Positions 31,984 to 40,704 are shown, counted from the first letter of the stretch. The stretch: DNA of 64,000 nucleotides from DATJIG01 sp050260515 (GCA_050260515.1 JBLNCI010000015.1:6242-70241); one strand, 5' to 3'. Translations and numbers: made by a program. Notes: generated from the letters alone by a model not told the origin.

Positions 31984-33532
31984 CGGCGGAGCTCGTGTGG
32001 GCGGCGCGCGAGGAAAGGGTTTTGACGTATAGCATCCGGTCGGCGGACCCGGAAGGCGCCGGCGAAAAGCCCGCGCGCGCGAACAGCCGCAACGACGTGT
32101 GATTGTCCGGCTTGATCTCCGCGTCGATGCGGCGCACCGGCGCGGCGATGGAGCCGACGTAAGCTTCGCCCGCACCGAGCAGGGCCGTGCCGATTCCGCG
32201 ACCTTGCGCATCCGGGGCGACGACGATCGAGACGGTGGCGCGATCCCCGGCGATGTCGTAACGCACCGTCCCGACCGGCGCTTGGCTCAACGTGCCGAGA
32301 AGGACGATCCGGTTCGGATCTGCCAGGGTCTGCTCGAGCCACCGGCAATGATCGGCGTAGGCGATCGGCTGGGAGGAGAACGAGGCCGCGCGAACGGCTT
32401 CCGCGTTGCGCCAGCCGTGGAGGATGGCGGCGTCGGCCATGGTCGCGCGCCGCACGGCGACGCCCTCGGCGCGGCCCTGCATGGCGGCGACGACCCGCGA
32501 CGTCCCCTGTCCGTCCACGACCGACCGGGCAGCCTCGGCCAGCGCCTGAACCTCTCCTCGCGAACCCCGCAGCCGACGCACCGCGTCAGCCAGCGAATTC
32601 GCGGTGACGGTTCCGAGATCTCCGAGGTGCGCGACCGCACCGACTTTCCGCAAAGCGCCGAGGCCGGGCTTCTGGTTGTCGGCAATCGCGATCGTGATGC
32701 TGGGTAGCCCGAGGCAACACCGCTCCAGCGCCGCGACCCCGCCGGATCCGACGGCAAGATCGGCCGCCGCGAACAGTGCCGCGATGTCCGGTGCATCGAT
32801 ATGAAGTGTCGCGCGGCCACGGCGCTCGACCGCCGCCGTGACGGCGTCGAGGTGCGGACTTCCCTGACCGATGACCACGTCCAAATCGAGATCCCGCAGG
32901 TCGGGCTCGGACAGAGCGGCGAGCGCCACGAGCGTGCTTCCGTTGGGATCGGTGCCACTCATGAACACGATCGTCCGCTCGACGGCGCCGTCGCGCCGTC
33001 GAGCGCGGTGGCCGGCGAACTCCGGCCTCAATAGCGCGAAGCGCGGACCGAGCAGCCGATCCGCAGCCCGCTCCACCAGATGGTCATAACGGTCTGCAAG
33101 CTGCGGATTGTGATCGACCAGCACATCGCAGGCGTGGCGCCGATCGGCGAGATCGTCGATGACGAGAACGCGGCGCGCGACCGGCCGCACCGCCGTCTCC
33201 CAGCGCGCGTCGAGGGCGTAATGGTCGACGATCAGCCACTCGACCGGGCCTCCCAGCGCCGCGATGGCAGCACCCGCGTCGGCCTGCTGCCCCCAGGGCA
33301 GCCAGTGCGCGTGGGCCAGACCGCCGTCGCCCGGTCCGTCGCCGCCGAGGTCGAGGGCGACGTGCCGGTGCCCGCGCCCCTGCACCAGCTTGCTCCAGTG
33401 GGAGGCCATCGGCGCGGACAGGAACGTCACTTCGGCTGTCTCCGCGCGCAGCGCGTCGGCCAGCGTCAGGCAGCGCATCAGGTGCCCCATTCCCATGGCC
33501 GGCGACGCGTCGGTGCGGATCGCGACTTTCAT
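31976..33532 (-). CDS. pseG: PseG-PseH fusion: UDP-sugar hydrolase plus N-acetyltransferase
   Basis: The 518-residue protein joins two pathway steps. Residues 1 to about 345 are PseG (GMGHLMRCLTLADALR; VIDDLADRRHACDVLVDHN; AVGSGGVAALERCCLGLPSI), a UDP-cleaving hydrolase of the GT-B fold. Residues about 355-505 are a GNAT N-acetyltransferase (VRRATMADAAILHGWRNAE; APDAQGRGIGTALL) like PseH, which acetylates the 4-amino sugar. Fusion ensures equal amounts of both enzymes. The order of the reactions is H before G, although the domains are reversed in the chain. Confidence 0.87.
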   Translation of the reverse strand: MKVAIRTDASPAMGMGHLMRCLTLADALRAETAEVTFLSAPMASHWSKLVQGRGHRHVALDLGGDGPGDGGLAHAHWLPWGQQADAGAAIAALGGPVEWLIVDHYALDARWETAVRPVARRVLVIDDLADRRHACDVLVDHNPQLADRYDHLVERAADRLLGPRFALLRPEFAGHRARRRDGAVERTIVFMSGTDPNGSTLVALAALSEPDLRDLDLDVVIGQGSPHLDAVTAAVERRGRATLHIDAPDIAALFAAADLAVGSGGVAALERCCLGLPSITIAIADNQKPGLGALRKVGAVAHLGDLGTVTANSLADAVRRLRGSRGEVQALAEAARSVVDGQGTSRVVAAMQGRAEGVAVRRATMADAAILHGWRNAEAVRAASFSSQPIAYADHCRWLEQTLADPNRIVLLGTLSQAPVGTVRYDIAGDRATVSIVVAPDAQGRGIGTALLGAGEAYVGSIAAPVRRIDAEIKPDNHTSLRLFARAGFSPAPSGSADRMLYVKTLSSRAAHTSSADA

Positions 33533-33535
33533 GCC

Positions 33536-34825
33536 TCAGCGCACCTTGAACAGCGGCTGCAGCGGCTCGCACTTGAGGTACTGCTTCAGGGCCTTGTTGC
33601 GGACGGCATCGGCGACGATCGGCAACACCTCGCGATACGCCGTGATGAGCCGGTCGACGTCGGCGTCGGAATGGGCATAGCTCATGTTGTGGGTCCCGAG
33701 CGTGAGCACGCCGCGGGCGAACACCTCCTGCAGGAACAGCGTCTTGATCTCGAACGCGGAGTAGCCGGCCGCGTCGCGGACGTTGACGAAGCTCCACGCC
33801 GGATGTCCGGAGACGGCCATGACGTCATCGAGGCCGTTGGCCCGGATGACCTCGGCGACGCGCGCTTGCACGGTGCGGCCGCGCCCGGCCATCGTCGCGA
33901 CGACGGGCTCGCGCACCAGCTTGTCGAGCGTCGCCTTGGCGGCGGCCAGCGACAGCGTCTCGCCGCCCATGGTGAACGAGAAGAAGATCTCCTCCATGAG
34001 CTTCATCACCTCGGCGCGGCCGGCGACCGCCGACAGCGGGTACCCGTTGGCAATGCCCTTGCCGAACGTCGCGAGGTCGGGCGTGACGTCGAACAGCTCC
34101 TGGGCGCCGCCGTTCGCGAAGCGGAACCCGGTGATCGTCTCGTCGAACACCACCAGAGCGCCATGGCGGTGGGCGCGGTCGACGACGCCCTGCAGGAATC
34201 CCGCCGCCGGCTCTGCGACGTTCATCGGCTCGAGGATGACGGCGGCGAACTCGCCCGAATGCGCGTCGAGCAGCCGTTCGAGCGAGTTCAGATCGTTGTA
34301 GGTGAAGACATGGCTGAGGTCGCGTACCGCCTGCGGAACGCCGCGGTTGCGCGCGGTGGTGCCGATGTACCAGTCCTGCCATCCGTGGTACCCGCACACC
34401 GCGACGCGGTCGCGGCCGGTGTAGGCGCGGGCGACGCGGATCGCCCCGGCGGTGGCGTCGGACCCGTTCTTGCCGAATCGGACCATCTCGGCGCAGGGCA
34501 CGATGTCGCAGATACGCTCGGCGACTTCGGTCTCGAGGGGATGCGGCAGCGAGAAGATCACGCCGTCGTCGAGCTGCGCCCGAACCGCACTCGTCACATC
34601 GGCGTCGTCATAGCCGAGGGTCACGGCGCATAGCGCATTGATGAAGTCGACGTACTCGTTGCCGTCCACGTCCCACACGTGTGCCGCCTTGCCCCGGGTC
34701 ACGAAATACGGCGACACCCCGAACGGATACTGCGTCTTCGATTTCGAGAAGGTCTGGCTGCCGAGCGGAATGGTGCGCTGGGCACGGGCCAGAAAAGCCT
34801 CTGATTTCGCGTAACGCTCGGACAT
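33536..34825 (-). CDS. Aminotransferase class III (glutamate-1-semialdehyde aminomutase-like)
   Basis: The 429-residue PLP enzyme has the HemL/OAT-type fold: YPFGVSPYFVTRGKAAHVWD near the N-terminus, a GSDATAGAIRVARAYTG cofactor loop, LVVFDETITGFRFANGGAQ, and the PLP lysine in ATFGKGIANGYPL. It is probably not HemL itself, since it sits between spsF and pseG in the glycan operon. Such genes accompany some pseudaminic/legionaminic clusters and may aminate a sugar or make a 3-hydroxy/amino acid precursor. It lies 2 bp from its neighbour. Confidence 0.76.
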   Translation of the reverse strand: MSERYAKSEAFLARAQRTIPLGSQTFSKSKTQYPFGVSPYFVTRGKAAHVWDVDGNEYVDFINALCAVTLGYDDADVTSAVRAQLDDGVIFSLPHPLETEVAERICDIVPCAEMVRFGKNGSDATAGAIRVARAYTGRDRVAVCGYHGWQDWYIGTTARNRGVPQAVRDLSHVFTYNDLNSLERLLDAHSGEFAAVILEPMNVAEPAAGFLQGVVDRAHRHGALVVFDETITGFRFANGGAQELFDVTPDLATFGKGIANGYPLSAVAGRAEVMKLMEEIFFSFTMGGETLSLAAAKATLDKLVREPVVATMAGRGRTVQARVAEVIRANGLDDVMAVSGHPAWSFVNVRDAAGYSAFEIKTLFLQEVFARGVLTLGTHNMSYAHSDADVDRLITAYREVLPIVADAVRNKALKQYLKCEPLQPLFKVR

Positions 34826-34827
34826 GG

Positions 34828-35610
34828 CTAGCTCTCTTTTGGCGGCGTCCCGCCGTTGCCCGCACTCTCTCCGGCGAGCGATCGTGCAAGGCCTTCGTTG
34901 CGCCGGATGGCGGTGTTGACGGTGGCGAGATCCGGCCGCTCCGCCAGCAACCGCAGGATGTCGTCGGTCGCGAACGCCGGGTTGTACGGGTAGAGCGCCT
35001 CATAGATCCGCTCGACCAGCGCGAAATCGGCCGGTTCGTCGACGGTCCAGCGCAGCGCCGACAGGTCGGTGCCGTTGCGGACATCGTGGAGGCGGAAGCG
35101 CTCCGGGTGGCGATGGATAGCGAGCGTCACGTGCTCGCGCTCGGCAGCCGTCCGCGCTTCGGCCGCGACCTGCCGCAGCACAGCGCCACGCATCACCTCG
35201 ACATCGAGGCCATCGGGATACGTCGGCACCAGGGTATTCGATCCGTAGTCGGCGCCGGCGGCGACGGTTTCGCGCACGATGCGGTCGATCACCGCGGGGT
35301 CGGCGAGCGGGCAGTCGCCGGTCAGGCGGACGATCCACTCCGGGTCGTGCCGCGCGGCTGCCACAACGAAGCGCGCCAGCACGTCGTCGAGCGGGCCGCG
35401 GACGACCTCGACGCCCTGGCCGTGGAGAAGAGCGGCCAGCGGATCGTCGCTCGGGTCGACGCTGGTGGCGATCACGAGGCGGTCGAGCGTCGTCGCGCGG
35501 CGCAGCCGTTCGATCTGCCGCAGGATCATTGGTTGGCCGAGGATCGGCTTCATGACCTTGCCGGGAAGCCGACTCGACGACACGCGCGCCTGCAGGATGC
35601 CGAGGATCAT
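34828..35610 (-). CDS. SpsF-type cytidylyltransferase (probable CMP-pseudaminic acid synthetase)
   Basis: The 260-residue protein has the nucleotidyltransferase motif ILQARVSSSRLPGKVMKPI (residues 4-22) and the acidic VRLTGDCPLADP loop. In Bacillus spore-coat clusters the equivalent SpsF acts as PseF, activating pseudaminic acid with CTP. Here the usual PseF is absent, so this gene is the best candidate for that step. The ATG overlaps the aldo/keto reductase stop (ATGA). Confidence 0.8.
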   Translation of the reverse strand: MILGILQARVSSSRLPGKVMKPILGQPMILRQIERLRRATTLDRLVIATSVDPSDDPLAALLHGQGVEVVRGPLDDVLARFVVAAARHDPEWIVRLTGDCPLADPAVIDRIVRETVAAGADYGSNTLVPTYPDGLDVEVMRGAVLRQVAAEARTAAEREHVTLAIHRHPERFRLHDVRNGTDLSALRWTVDEPADFALVERIYEALYPYNPAFATDDILRLLAERPDLATVNTAIRRNEGLARSLAGESAGNGGTPPKES

Positions 35611-36488
35611 GCCGCCCACCGCCGCGGATCCACGACGTCGGGATCGTTGCACGCCACCGCGTCCCACGACAGCTCCGCCGGAGTCTCGATCGCCGCGAGG
35701 CACTCGGCGAGATGATCGCGCGAATGGACGCCGAGGACCACGTGATCGATCTCGGGCTGCGCCAGCACGAATCCAAGCGCGGCGGCGACCGGCGTGGTGC
35801 CGGCCACTTCGCAGGCCGCGTGCCAGCGCTCGACGACCTCAGTGGCGCGCGGCAGTCGCGCCGCGACGTCGGACGCCGTCATCAGCATCAGCCCCTGAAG
35901 GAAGGCAGACCGCGCCTGGACCGACACGCCGCGGGCCCGAAGCCGCGCGAGAGAGCCGTCGAGCAGCAGCCGCTGGTCGAACGCGTTGATCGGAAGCTGC
36001 GCCACCTCGACGGGATACCGCGCGGTCACCGCGCCAATCTGCGCGCCGTCATAGACTGACACACCGATCCGACGCACCTTGCCCTCCGAGCGTAGGCGCT
36101 GCAGAGCCTCCCACAGGCGCTCCCCGCCGGCGGCGAGCAGGTCGCCGGCGTCGTGGACGAGCAATGCGTCGAGCGTCGAGCGTCGGAGCAACGCGAGCGA
36201 CCGCGCGACTCCCGCCTCGACGCGACGGACGTCATCCGAGGTGATGCGATCCGCGCGGATCGGAACGGTCTTCGTCGTGATCGCGAAACGCTGCGATTCG
36301 GCGATCGCGCCGATCACCGTCTCGCTCTCGCCATAGGCCGCCGCGGTGTCGAGCCCGGTAATGCCGGCCGCCGAGGCCAGCGACAAGATCGCCGCGACCT
36401 CCGGGGCGGGCACGCGACCACCGGGGTTCGAGATGCCGTACGGCAACCCGAACTGGGCGGTGCCGAGGATCAGGCGCTTGGCCGCCAT
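35607..36488 (-). CDS. Aldo/keto reductase
   Basis: The 293-residue TIM-barrel reductase has the catalytic Asp/Tyr in ITGLDTAAAYGESE, the Lys in the VPI strand region and DALLVHD in place of the usual His motif. It is predicted to reduce a carbonyl with NADPH. Aldo/keto reductases are recurrent members of pse/spsF gene clusters, where their substrate has not been settled. It lies between pseC (1 bp gap) and spsF. Confidence 0.82.
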   Translation of the reverse strand: MAAKRLILGTAQFGLPYGISNPGGRVPAPEVAAILSLASAAGITGLDTAAAYGESETVIGAIAESQRFAITTKTVPIRADRITSDDVRRVEAGVARSLALLRRSTLDALLVHDAGDLLAAGGERLWEALQRLRSEGKVRRIGVSVYDGAQIGAVTARYPVEVAQLPINAFDQRLLLDGSLARLRARGVSVQARSAFLQGLMLMTASDVAARLPRATEVVERWHAACEVAGTTPVAAALGFVLAQPEIDHVVLGVHSRDHLAECLAAIETPAELSWDAVACNDPDVVDPRRWAA

Positions 36489-36489
36489 G

Positions 36490-37659
36490 TCAGGCCGCAG
36501 CCTCCGTGACGGTCGCGCGGACGCGTTCGATTACCGTCGCCTGCTCGGCATCGCTCATGGCCGCGAACAGGGGAATCGTGATCGCGCCGTCGTAGAAGCG
36601 TTCTGCTTCGGGAAAATCGCCGGGCTTGAAGCCGAGCTTGCGGTAATACGGCTGCAGGTGAACCGGGATGTAATGCACCTGCACGCCGATGCCGGACGTC
36701 CGCAATGCGTCGTACACATCACGCCGCGAGCGCCGGAGCTGATCGAGCCGCAGCCGGATCGGATACAGGTGATAGGCCGACCGCCCGTCGGGGATTTGCC
36801 ACGGCGTGACCAGCTGCAGGTTCGCGAGCGCCTCGTCGTAGCCGGCGGCCAGCGCGCGACGCCGCGCCACGAACGCGTCGATGCGCTTCATTTGGCTGGT
36901 TCCGAGGGCGGCCTGGATGTCGGTCAGTCGATAGTTCAGCCCGAGCGAGACCTGCTGGTAGTACCAGCCGCCTTCGCTCGGCCCGTCCATCCGCGCCGGT
37001 TCCCGGGTGATGCCGTGGGTGCGAAGCTCCGCGAGCGCCGTCGCGAGGTCCGCGTCGTTGGTGGTCAGGGCGCCGCCCTCCCCCGTCGTAACGATCTTGA
37101 CCGGATGGAAGCTGAAGACCGCGATGTCCGAATACCGGCAGCATCCGACCTTTTCGCCGAGGTAGTCAGCGCCGATGGCATGGGCGGCATCCTCGACGAT
37201 GCGAAAATGGTAGCGATCGGCCAGCGCACGGATCGCCCGCATGTCGCACGACTGGCCGGCGAAATGCACCGGAGCCACGATCTTGGGCAAGCGATCGTTG
37301 CGCTCGGCGGCGGCGAGCTTCGCTGCCAGCGCCTCGACCGAGAGCAGATAGCTGCGCGGATCGATGTCGACGAAGTCGACCTCGGCCCCGCAATAGAGCG
37401 CCGCATTGGCGGTCGCGACGAAGGTATTCGGAACCGTCCAGAGCCGGTCGCCGGGGCCGAGGCCGAGCGCCAGGTACGCGAGGTGCAACGCCGCGGTGCC
37501 GTTGGAAACGGCGACCGCGTGACGCGCGCCGACATAGGCCGCTAGCGCGGCCTCGAAGTTCGGCACCGCCGGGCCCTGGGTCAGCCAATCCGACCGCAGC
37601 ACCCGGACGACGGCGTCGATGTCGTCGTCGCTGATGTCCTGGCGTCCGTACGGGATCAT
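36490..37659 (-). CDS. pseC: UDP-4-amino-4,6-dideoxy-N-acetyl-L-altrosamine transaminase
   Basis: The 389-residue PLP aminotransferase of the DegT/DnrJ family transfers the amino group to C4 of the keto sugar made by PseB. Visible signs are IPYGRQDISDDDIDAVV at the N-terminus, HAVAVSNGTAALHLAYLALG, DAAHAIGADYLGEKVG, and SDIAVFSFHPVKIVTTGEGG, where Lys forms the Schiff base. It overlaps pseB by ATGA, the normal pairing. Confidence 0.9.
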   Translation of the reverse strand: MIPYGRQDISDDDIDAVVRVLRSDWLTQGPAVPNFEAALAAYVGARHAVAVSNGTAALHLAYLALGLGPGDRLWTVPNTFVATANAALYCGAEVDFVDIDPRSYLLSVEALAAKLAAAERNDRLPKIVAPVHFAGQSCDMRAIRALADRYHFRIVEDAAHAIGADYLGEKVGCCRYSDIAVFSFHPVKIVTTGEGGALTTNDADLATALAELRTHGITREPARMDGPSEGGWYYQQVSLGLNYRLTDIQAALGTSQMKRIDAFVARRRALAAGYDEALANLQLVTPWQIPDGRSAYHLYPIRLRLDQLRRSRRDVYDALRTSGIGVQVHYIPVHLQPYYRKLGFKPGDFPEAERFYDGAITIPLFAAMSDAEQATVIERVRATVTEAAA

Positions 37660-38669
37660 GCGGTCGCCGCCAGCAGTGCCCGGATCTCGGGCACGCTGAG
37701 AAAGTGTGGATTGGTCCCTGAGTTGTACTCGAAGTCCGCCTCGACCGGGGCGCCGGTCTCGTGAAGGGCGTTGGTCTTGTACTCGGGATGCTCGTGGAAC
37801 GTGATCGACGGCTGGATGACGAAGTGATCCTTGAACGCGAGCGTGAGCCGGGCGTCATCCAGCGGGCACATAATCTCGTGCAACTTCTCGCCCGGACGGA
37901 CGCCGACAATTTCGCGCTTCATGCCGGGCGCGATGGCCTCGGCGAGGTCGGTGATCCGCGACGAGGGAATCCTCGGCACGAAGATTTCGCCGCCGTGCAT
38001 GCGCTCGAACGATTTGATGACGAAGTCGACGCCCTGCTGCAGCGTGATCCAGAAGCGGGTCATGCGCTCGTCGGTGATCGGCAGCGTCCGGGCGCCCTCG
38101 GCGATGATCTTCTGGAAAAACGGAACGACGGAACCGCGCGAGCCGACGACGTTGCCATAGCGCACCACCGCGAAGCGAGTGCGGTGCGCGCCGACGACGT
38201 TGTTCGCTGCGGTGAAAAGCTTGTCCGAGGCGAGCTTGGTCGCCCCGTAGAGGTTGATCGGGTTGGCCGCCTTGTCGGTCGAGAGCGCCACCACCTTGCC
38301 CACGCCGGTGGCGATCGCCGCCTGGATGACGTTTTCCGCGCCGTGGATGTTGGTCTTGATGCACTCGATCGGGTTGTACTCGGCGATCGGCACGTGCTTC
38401 AGGGCCGCGGCGTGAACCACGTAGTCCGCGCCCTCGAACGCCTGCATCAGGCGGTCGCGGTCACGCACGTCGCCGATGAAGTAGCGCATCTGCGGCGAAT
38501 CGAACTCTTGCGCCATCTCGTACTGCTTCAGCTCATCGCGCGAGAACACCACGACCTTGCGCGGACGCGCGGTCGCGAGCAGCGTCTTCACGAATCGCTT
38601 GCCGAAGGAGCCGGTGCCGCCGGTTACGAGCACCACTTTGTCGTCGAATATCGTCATATCTGTTTCCAT
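37656..38669 (-). CDS. pseB: UDP-N-acetylglucosamine 4,6-dehydratase (inverting)
   Basis: The 337-residue SDR-family protein has the NAD(P) motif VLVTGGTGSFGKRFVKTLL, the FSRDELKQYEM region typical of PseB/FlaA1, and STDKAANPINLYGATKLASD with the catalytic Tyr-Lys pair. It dehydrates UDP-GlcNAc and inverts C5, the first step of the pathway. Met 1 could instead be 12 bp downstream (MTIFDDK). A CCCGAG/CTCGGG hairpin lies just upstream (38676-38694), between it and the regulator. Confidence 0.92.
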   Translation of the reverse strand: METDMTIFDDKVVLVTGGTGSFGKRFVKTLLATARPRKVVVFSRDELKQYEMAQEFDSPQMRYFIGDVRDRDRLMQAFEGADYVVHAAALKHVPIAEYNPIECIKTNIHGAENVIQAAIATGVGKVVALSTDKAANPINLYGATKLASDKLFTAANNVVGAHRTRFAVVRYGNVVGSRGSVVPFFQKIIAEGARTLPITDERMTRFWITLQQGVDFVIKSFERMHGGEIFVPRIPSSRITDLAEAIAPGMKREIVGVRPGEKLHEIMCPLDDARLTLAFKDHFVIQPSITFHEHPEYKTNALHETGAPVEADFEYNSGTNPHFLSVPEIRALLAATA

Positions 38670-38675
38670 TATGGT

Positions 38676-38694
38676 CCCGAGACAATCACTCGGG
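38676..38694. promoter_or_regulatory. Inverted repeat upstream of pseB
   Basis: CCCGAG and CTCGGG (38676-38681, 38689-38694) frame a 7-bp spacer that contains CAATCAC. The repeat lies 7 bp upstream of the pseB start, and its spacer shares the octamer AGTGATTG (other strand) with the region upstream of the regulator at 39425-39432. It may be an attenuator or a binding site for the MarR-type regulator. Chance cannot be excluded. Confidence 0.35.
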
Positions 38695-38717
38695 TCTTGG
38701 TCGCTCGCCGGGGGACA

Positions 38718-39410
38718 TCATCCCGCCGCTCTGCCCGCCTCCGCGCGCCGCATCGCCTTCTCCTCGCGCGACACGACCACTTCGAGCAGTGCGGGGCACA
38801 TGATGCGTTCGGCGTCGAGGTCTCTGCGCAGCCCTTCATAGGTGGCCTGCGGCGTGCGACCGTCGGTGATCACGACGCAGTCGAACTGCGGGCACTCGTC
38901 AACGCCGCGGACCACTTCGATTCCGGCTGCGCGGCGTTGATTGGTCACGGGATCGATCACCGCGACGATGGCGATGTCAGCTTCGAGCGCAGCGATGGCG
39001 GCTATTTCGGCAAGCTCTCCGGCGCCGGCGAGCGCGATTCGCCGCGCTCCGGCATGAGCCGCCGTCGCAAACAGGGCCGCGTACTCGCCGCGTGCTTCGC
39101 GGAAGAACGAAAGGGAGTCATTGAGGTACTCGGCCACAAGCCGGCTCTTCTCGGCGAAACCCTTCGGCGTCAGATAATACTTGTAGCGCCGCGCCGGGGC
39201 CGACGTGACCTTGACCAGCCCCTTGCGGACGGCGCGCTTCAGAAGCGCGTTGACGAGGCCGACGGCGACGCCGACCCGCTTCGACAGCGAGATCTGCGTC
39301 TCCTCAGTTCCGGACTCGATCGCCGTGAACAGCCGGAGCTCGGTCCGGGTCTGCAGGGGCGTCGGCCCCTGCACCGGCTCACGCCCTTCTGGGACCCCAC
39401 GGTCGGCCAT
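38718..39410 (-). CDS. MarR-type winged-helix regulator of exopolysaccharide clusters
   Basis: The 230-residue protein (from ATG 39410; 240 from ATG 39440) has an N-terminal winged helix (TELRLFTAIESGTEETQISL; RAVRKGLVKVTSAPARRYKYY) that resembles MarR-family EPS-associated regulators. A C-terminal Rossmann-like domain follows (ALAGAGELAEIAAIAALEAD; PQFDCVVITDG), which may bind a ligand. It is 48 bp upstream of pseB and probably the first gene of the operon. It is likely an activator or repressor of that operon. A perfect palindrome lies just upstream. Confidence 0.78.
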   Translation of the reverse strand: MADRGVPEGREPVQGPTPLQTRTELRLFTAIESGTEETQISLSKRVGVAVGLVNALLKRAVRKGLVKVTSAPARRYKYYLTPKGFAEKSRLVAEYLNDSLSFFREARGEYAALFATAAHAGARRIALAGAGELAEIAAIAALEADIAIVAVIDPVTNQRRAAGIEVVRGVDECPQFDCVVITDGRTPQATYEGLRRDLDAERIMCPALLEVVVSREEKAMRRAEAGRAAG

Positions 39411-39416
39411 ATTAAC

Positions 39417-39469
39417 CAATCGTAAGTGATTGCGAGACATGGAAAATAGACGTTCATAGCGTGAACGTC
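39417..39469. promoter_or_regulatory. Operator region upstream of the MarR-type regulator
   Basis: A perfect inverted repeat, GACGTTCA-tagcg-TGAACGTC, spans 39449-39469, and a weaker CAATC-gtaagt-GATTG repeat spans 39417-39432. Both lie between the regulator and the divergent small membrane gene at 39522. The first has the size of a MarR or TetR dimer site. The second shares AGTGATTG with the pseB upstream hairpin. Autoregulation is the simplest reading. Confidence 0.5.
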
Positions 39470-39521
39470 AAGACCCCCCGGAGTGCGGGTGGCCTGGCGG
39501 AAGCCGTGCTACCGTGCCGAG

Positions 39522-39707
39522 ATGAAGACCGGACTCTTGATCGTCGGCATCCTCTGCATTGCCATGGGCCTGCTCTGGATCGGCCAGGGACTCGGTTGGG
39601 TCCTGTGGCCTCGATCGAGCTTCATGCTCAACCAGCCGAAGTGGTCGTGGTACGGGACAGCGCTGGCCATAGCCGGCGTGGTCCTCATGATGCTCGCCCG
39701 CCGCTGA
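39522..39707 (+). CDS. Small two-span membrane protein (61 aa)
   Basis: The peptide has an N-terminal hydrophobic helix (LLIVGILCIAMGLLWIGQG), a short WPRSSFMLNQPKW loop, and a second hydrophobic helix (LAIAGVVLMMLARR). The form GLxWIxQGxG...SFM...W is a widespread bacterial small-membrane-protein pattern of unknown function. It is divergent from the regulator and has a paralogue 112 bp downstream (39819). Confidence 0.65.
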   Translation: MKTGLLIVGILCIAMGLLWIGQGLGWVLWPRSSFMLNQPKWSWYGTALAIAGVVLMMLARR

Positions 39708-39818
39708 ACAGATCCCCCGCGACTGCGCGCGAAACTTCGCGCTTGTTCGATGCGACTTTGTCTCAAGCTGCCGCGTCCCTTAACAGACGCGCAGGAGTCG
39801 CGCGGTAGCCTCTCGATC

Positions 39819-40007
39819 ATGCGCACCACCCTGAGCATGACCGGTCTCATCGCGATCGGAATCGGGCTGATCTGGATCGCACAGAATGGCGTCTGGATAC
39901 CGTGGCCGAGGGCGATCCTCGCCTTCCCCAGCATGAACGTGCTGTGGCACGGCGCACTTCCGGTACTCGCCGGAGTTTCGCTGCTGATCCTCGCGCAACG
40001 GCTGTGA
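39819..40007 (+). CDS. Small two-span membrane protein (62 aa), paralogue
   Basis: This peptide repeats the pattern of the gene at 39522: helix IAIGIGLIWIAQNGVWIPWP, loop RAILAFPSMNVLWH, helix VLAGVSLLILAQRL. The shared GLxWIxQxG and WPR positions show common ancestry. ATG 39819 was preferred over an in-frame ATG at 39750, because only the downstream start aligns with the neighbouring copy. The function is unknown. Confidence 0.62.
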   Translation: MRTTLSMTGLIAIGIGLIWIAQNGVWIPWPRAILAFPSMNVLWHGALPVLAGVSLLILAQRL

Positions 40008-40032
40008 CAGCCCTCGGTGTCAGAACCGCCGA

Positions 40033-40704
40033 TCAGTCGCACGCAGCACCTTCGACGTGCCGGAGGTAGAGCGCATCGCCCCATCCGACATTCGTCCATT
40101 GGGTCATAACCCGCGAAAACCCCCGAGTCCCGAGAAATACATCGATTTCATCAACCAGCGGGATGTCGCGGTACAAGCTCTCCCGGTTCACCTCGAGATA
40201 GATCGCCTTGATCGAGGGCGCCGCGAGGTGACGGCCGAAACCCTGCAGGATCGCCAGCTCTGCACCCTGGGTATCAATGTTCACAAACTCGAAATCCGTG
40301 AACAGCAGGGTGTCGGTCTGGGATTCGATGATGGAGTCGAACCGGACTGCATCCACCTCGACGCGATCGACCACGAGGATGTGCGGATAGTGGTCCGCGT
40401 GCGTGCCGAGCTCGAACAACGACGAGCTCTCGTTGTTGTTGGTGACATTGAATGTGAGGCGCGTGTTCTCGTTCCACAACGCGAGGGGCACGATCTGCTG
40501 CATCAGAGGAAACCGACGGATGTGCCGCTCGAGATCCGTGAGAAGGGCCGGGTTCGCCTCCACCCAGATGACCTGCCGCACGCCGTTCGCGGCATAGGCC
40601 TCCGCCTCTTCGCCGGTATGCGCGCCGATGTGGAGCACCTTGGTGATGTCCACCTTGTGGAACGCCGCCACGACGTCACGGCACGTCTTGTAGTCGATGA
40701 GCAT
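40033..40704 (-). CDS. FkbM family methyltransferase
   Basis: The 223-residue protein has the FkbM-type SAM-binding start (VLHIGAHTGEEAEAYAANGV, about residues 23-42), the EANP strand, the SSLFELGTH region and the final FVNIDTQGAELAILQGF. FkbM enzymes O-methylate sugars or polyketides. It faces the small membrane paralogue, convergent with it, and lies near the glycan operon, so a sugar is likely. Confidence 0.87.
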   Translation of the reverse strand: MLIDYKTCRDVVAAFHKVDITKVLHIGAHTGEEAEAYAANGVRQVIWVEANPALLTDLERHIRRFPLMQQIVPLALWNENTRLTFNVTNNNESSSLFELGTHADHYPHILVVDRVEVDAVRFDSIIESQTDTLLFTDFEFVNIDTQGAELAILQGFGRHLAAPSIKAIYLEVNRESLYRDIPLVDEIDVFLGTRGFSRVMTQWTNVGWGDALYLRHVEGAACD

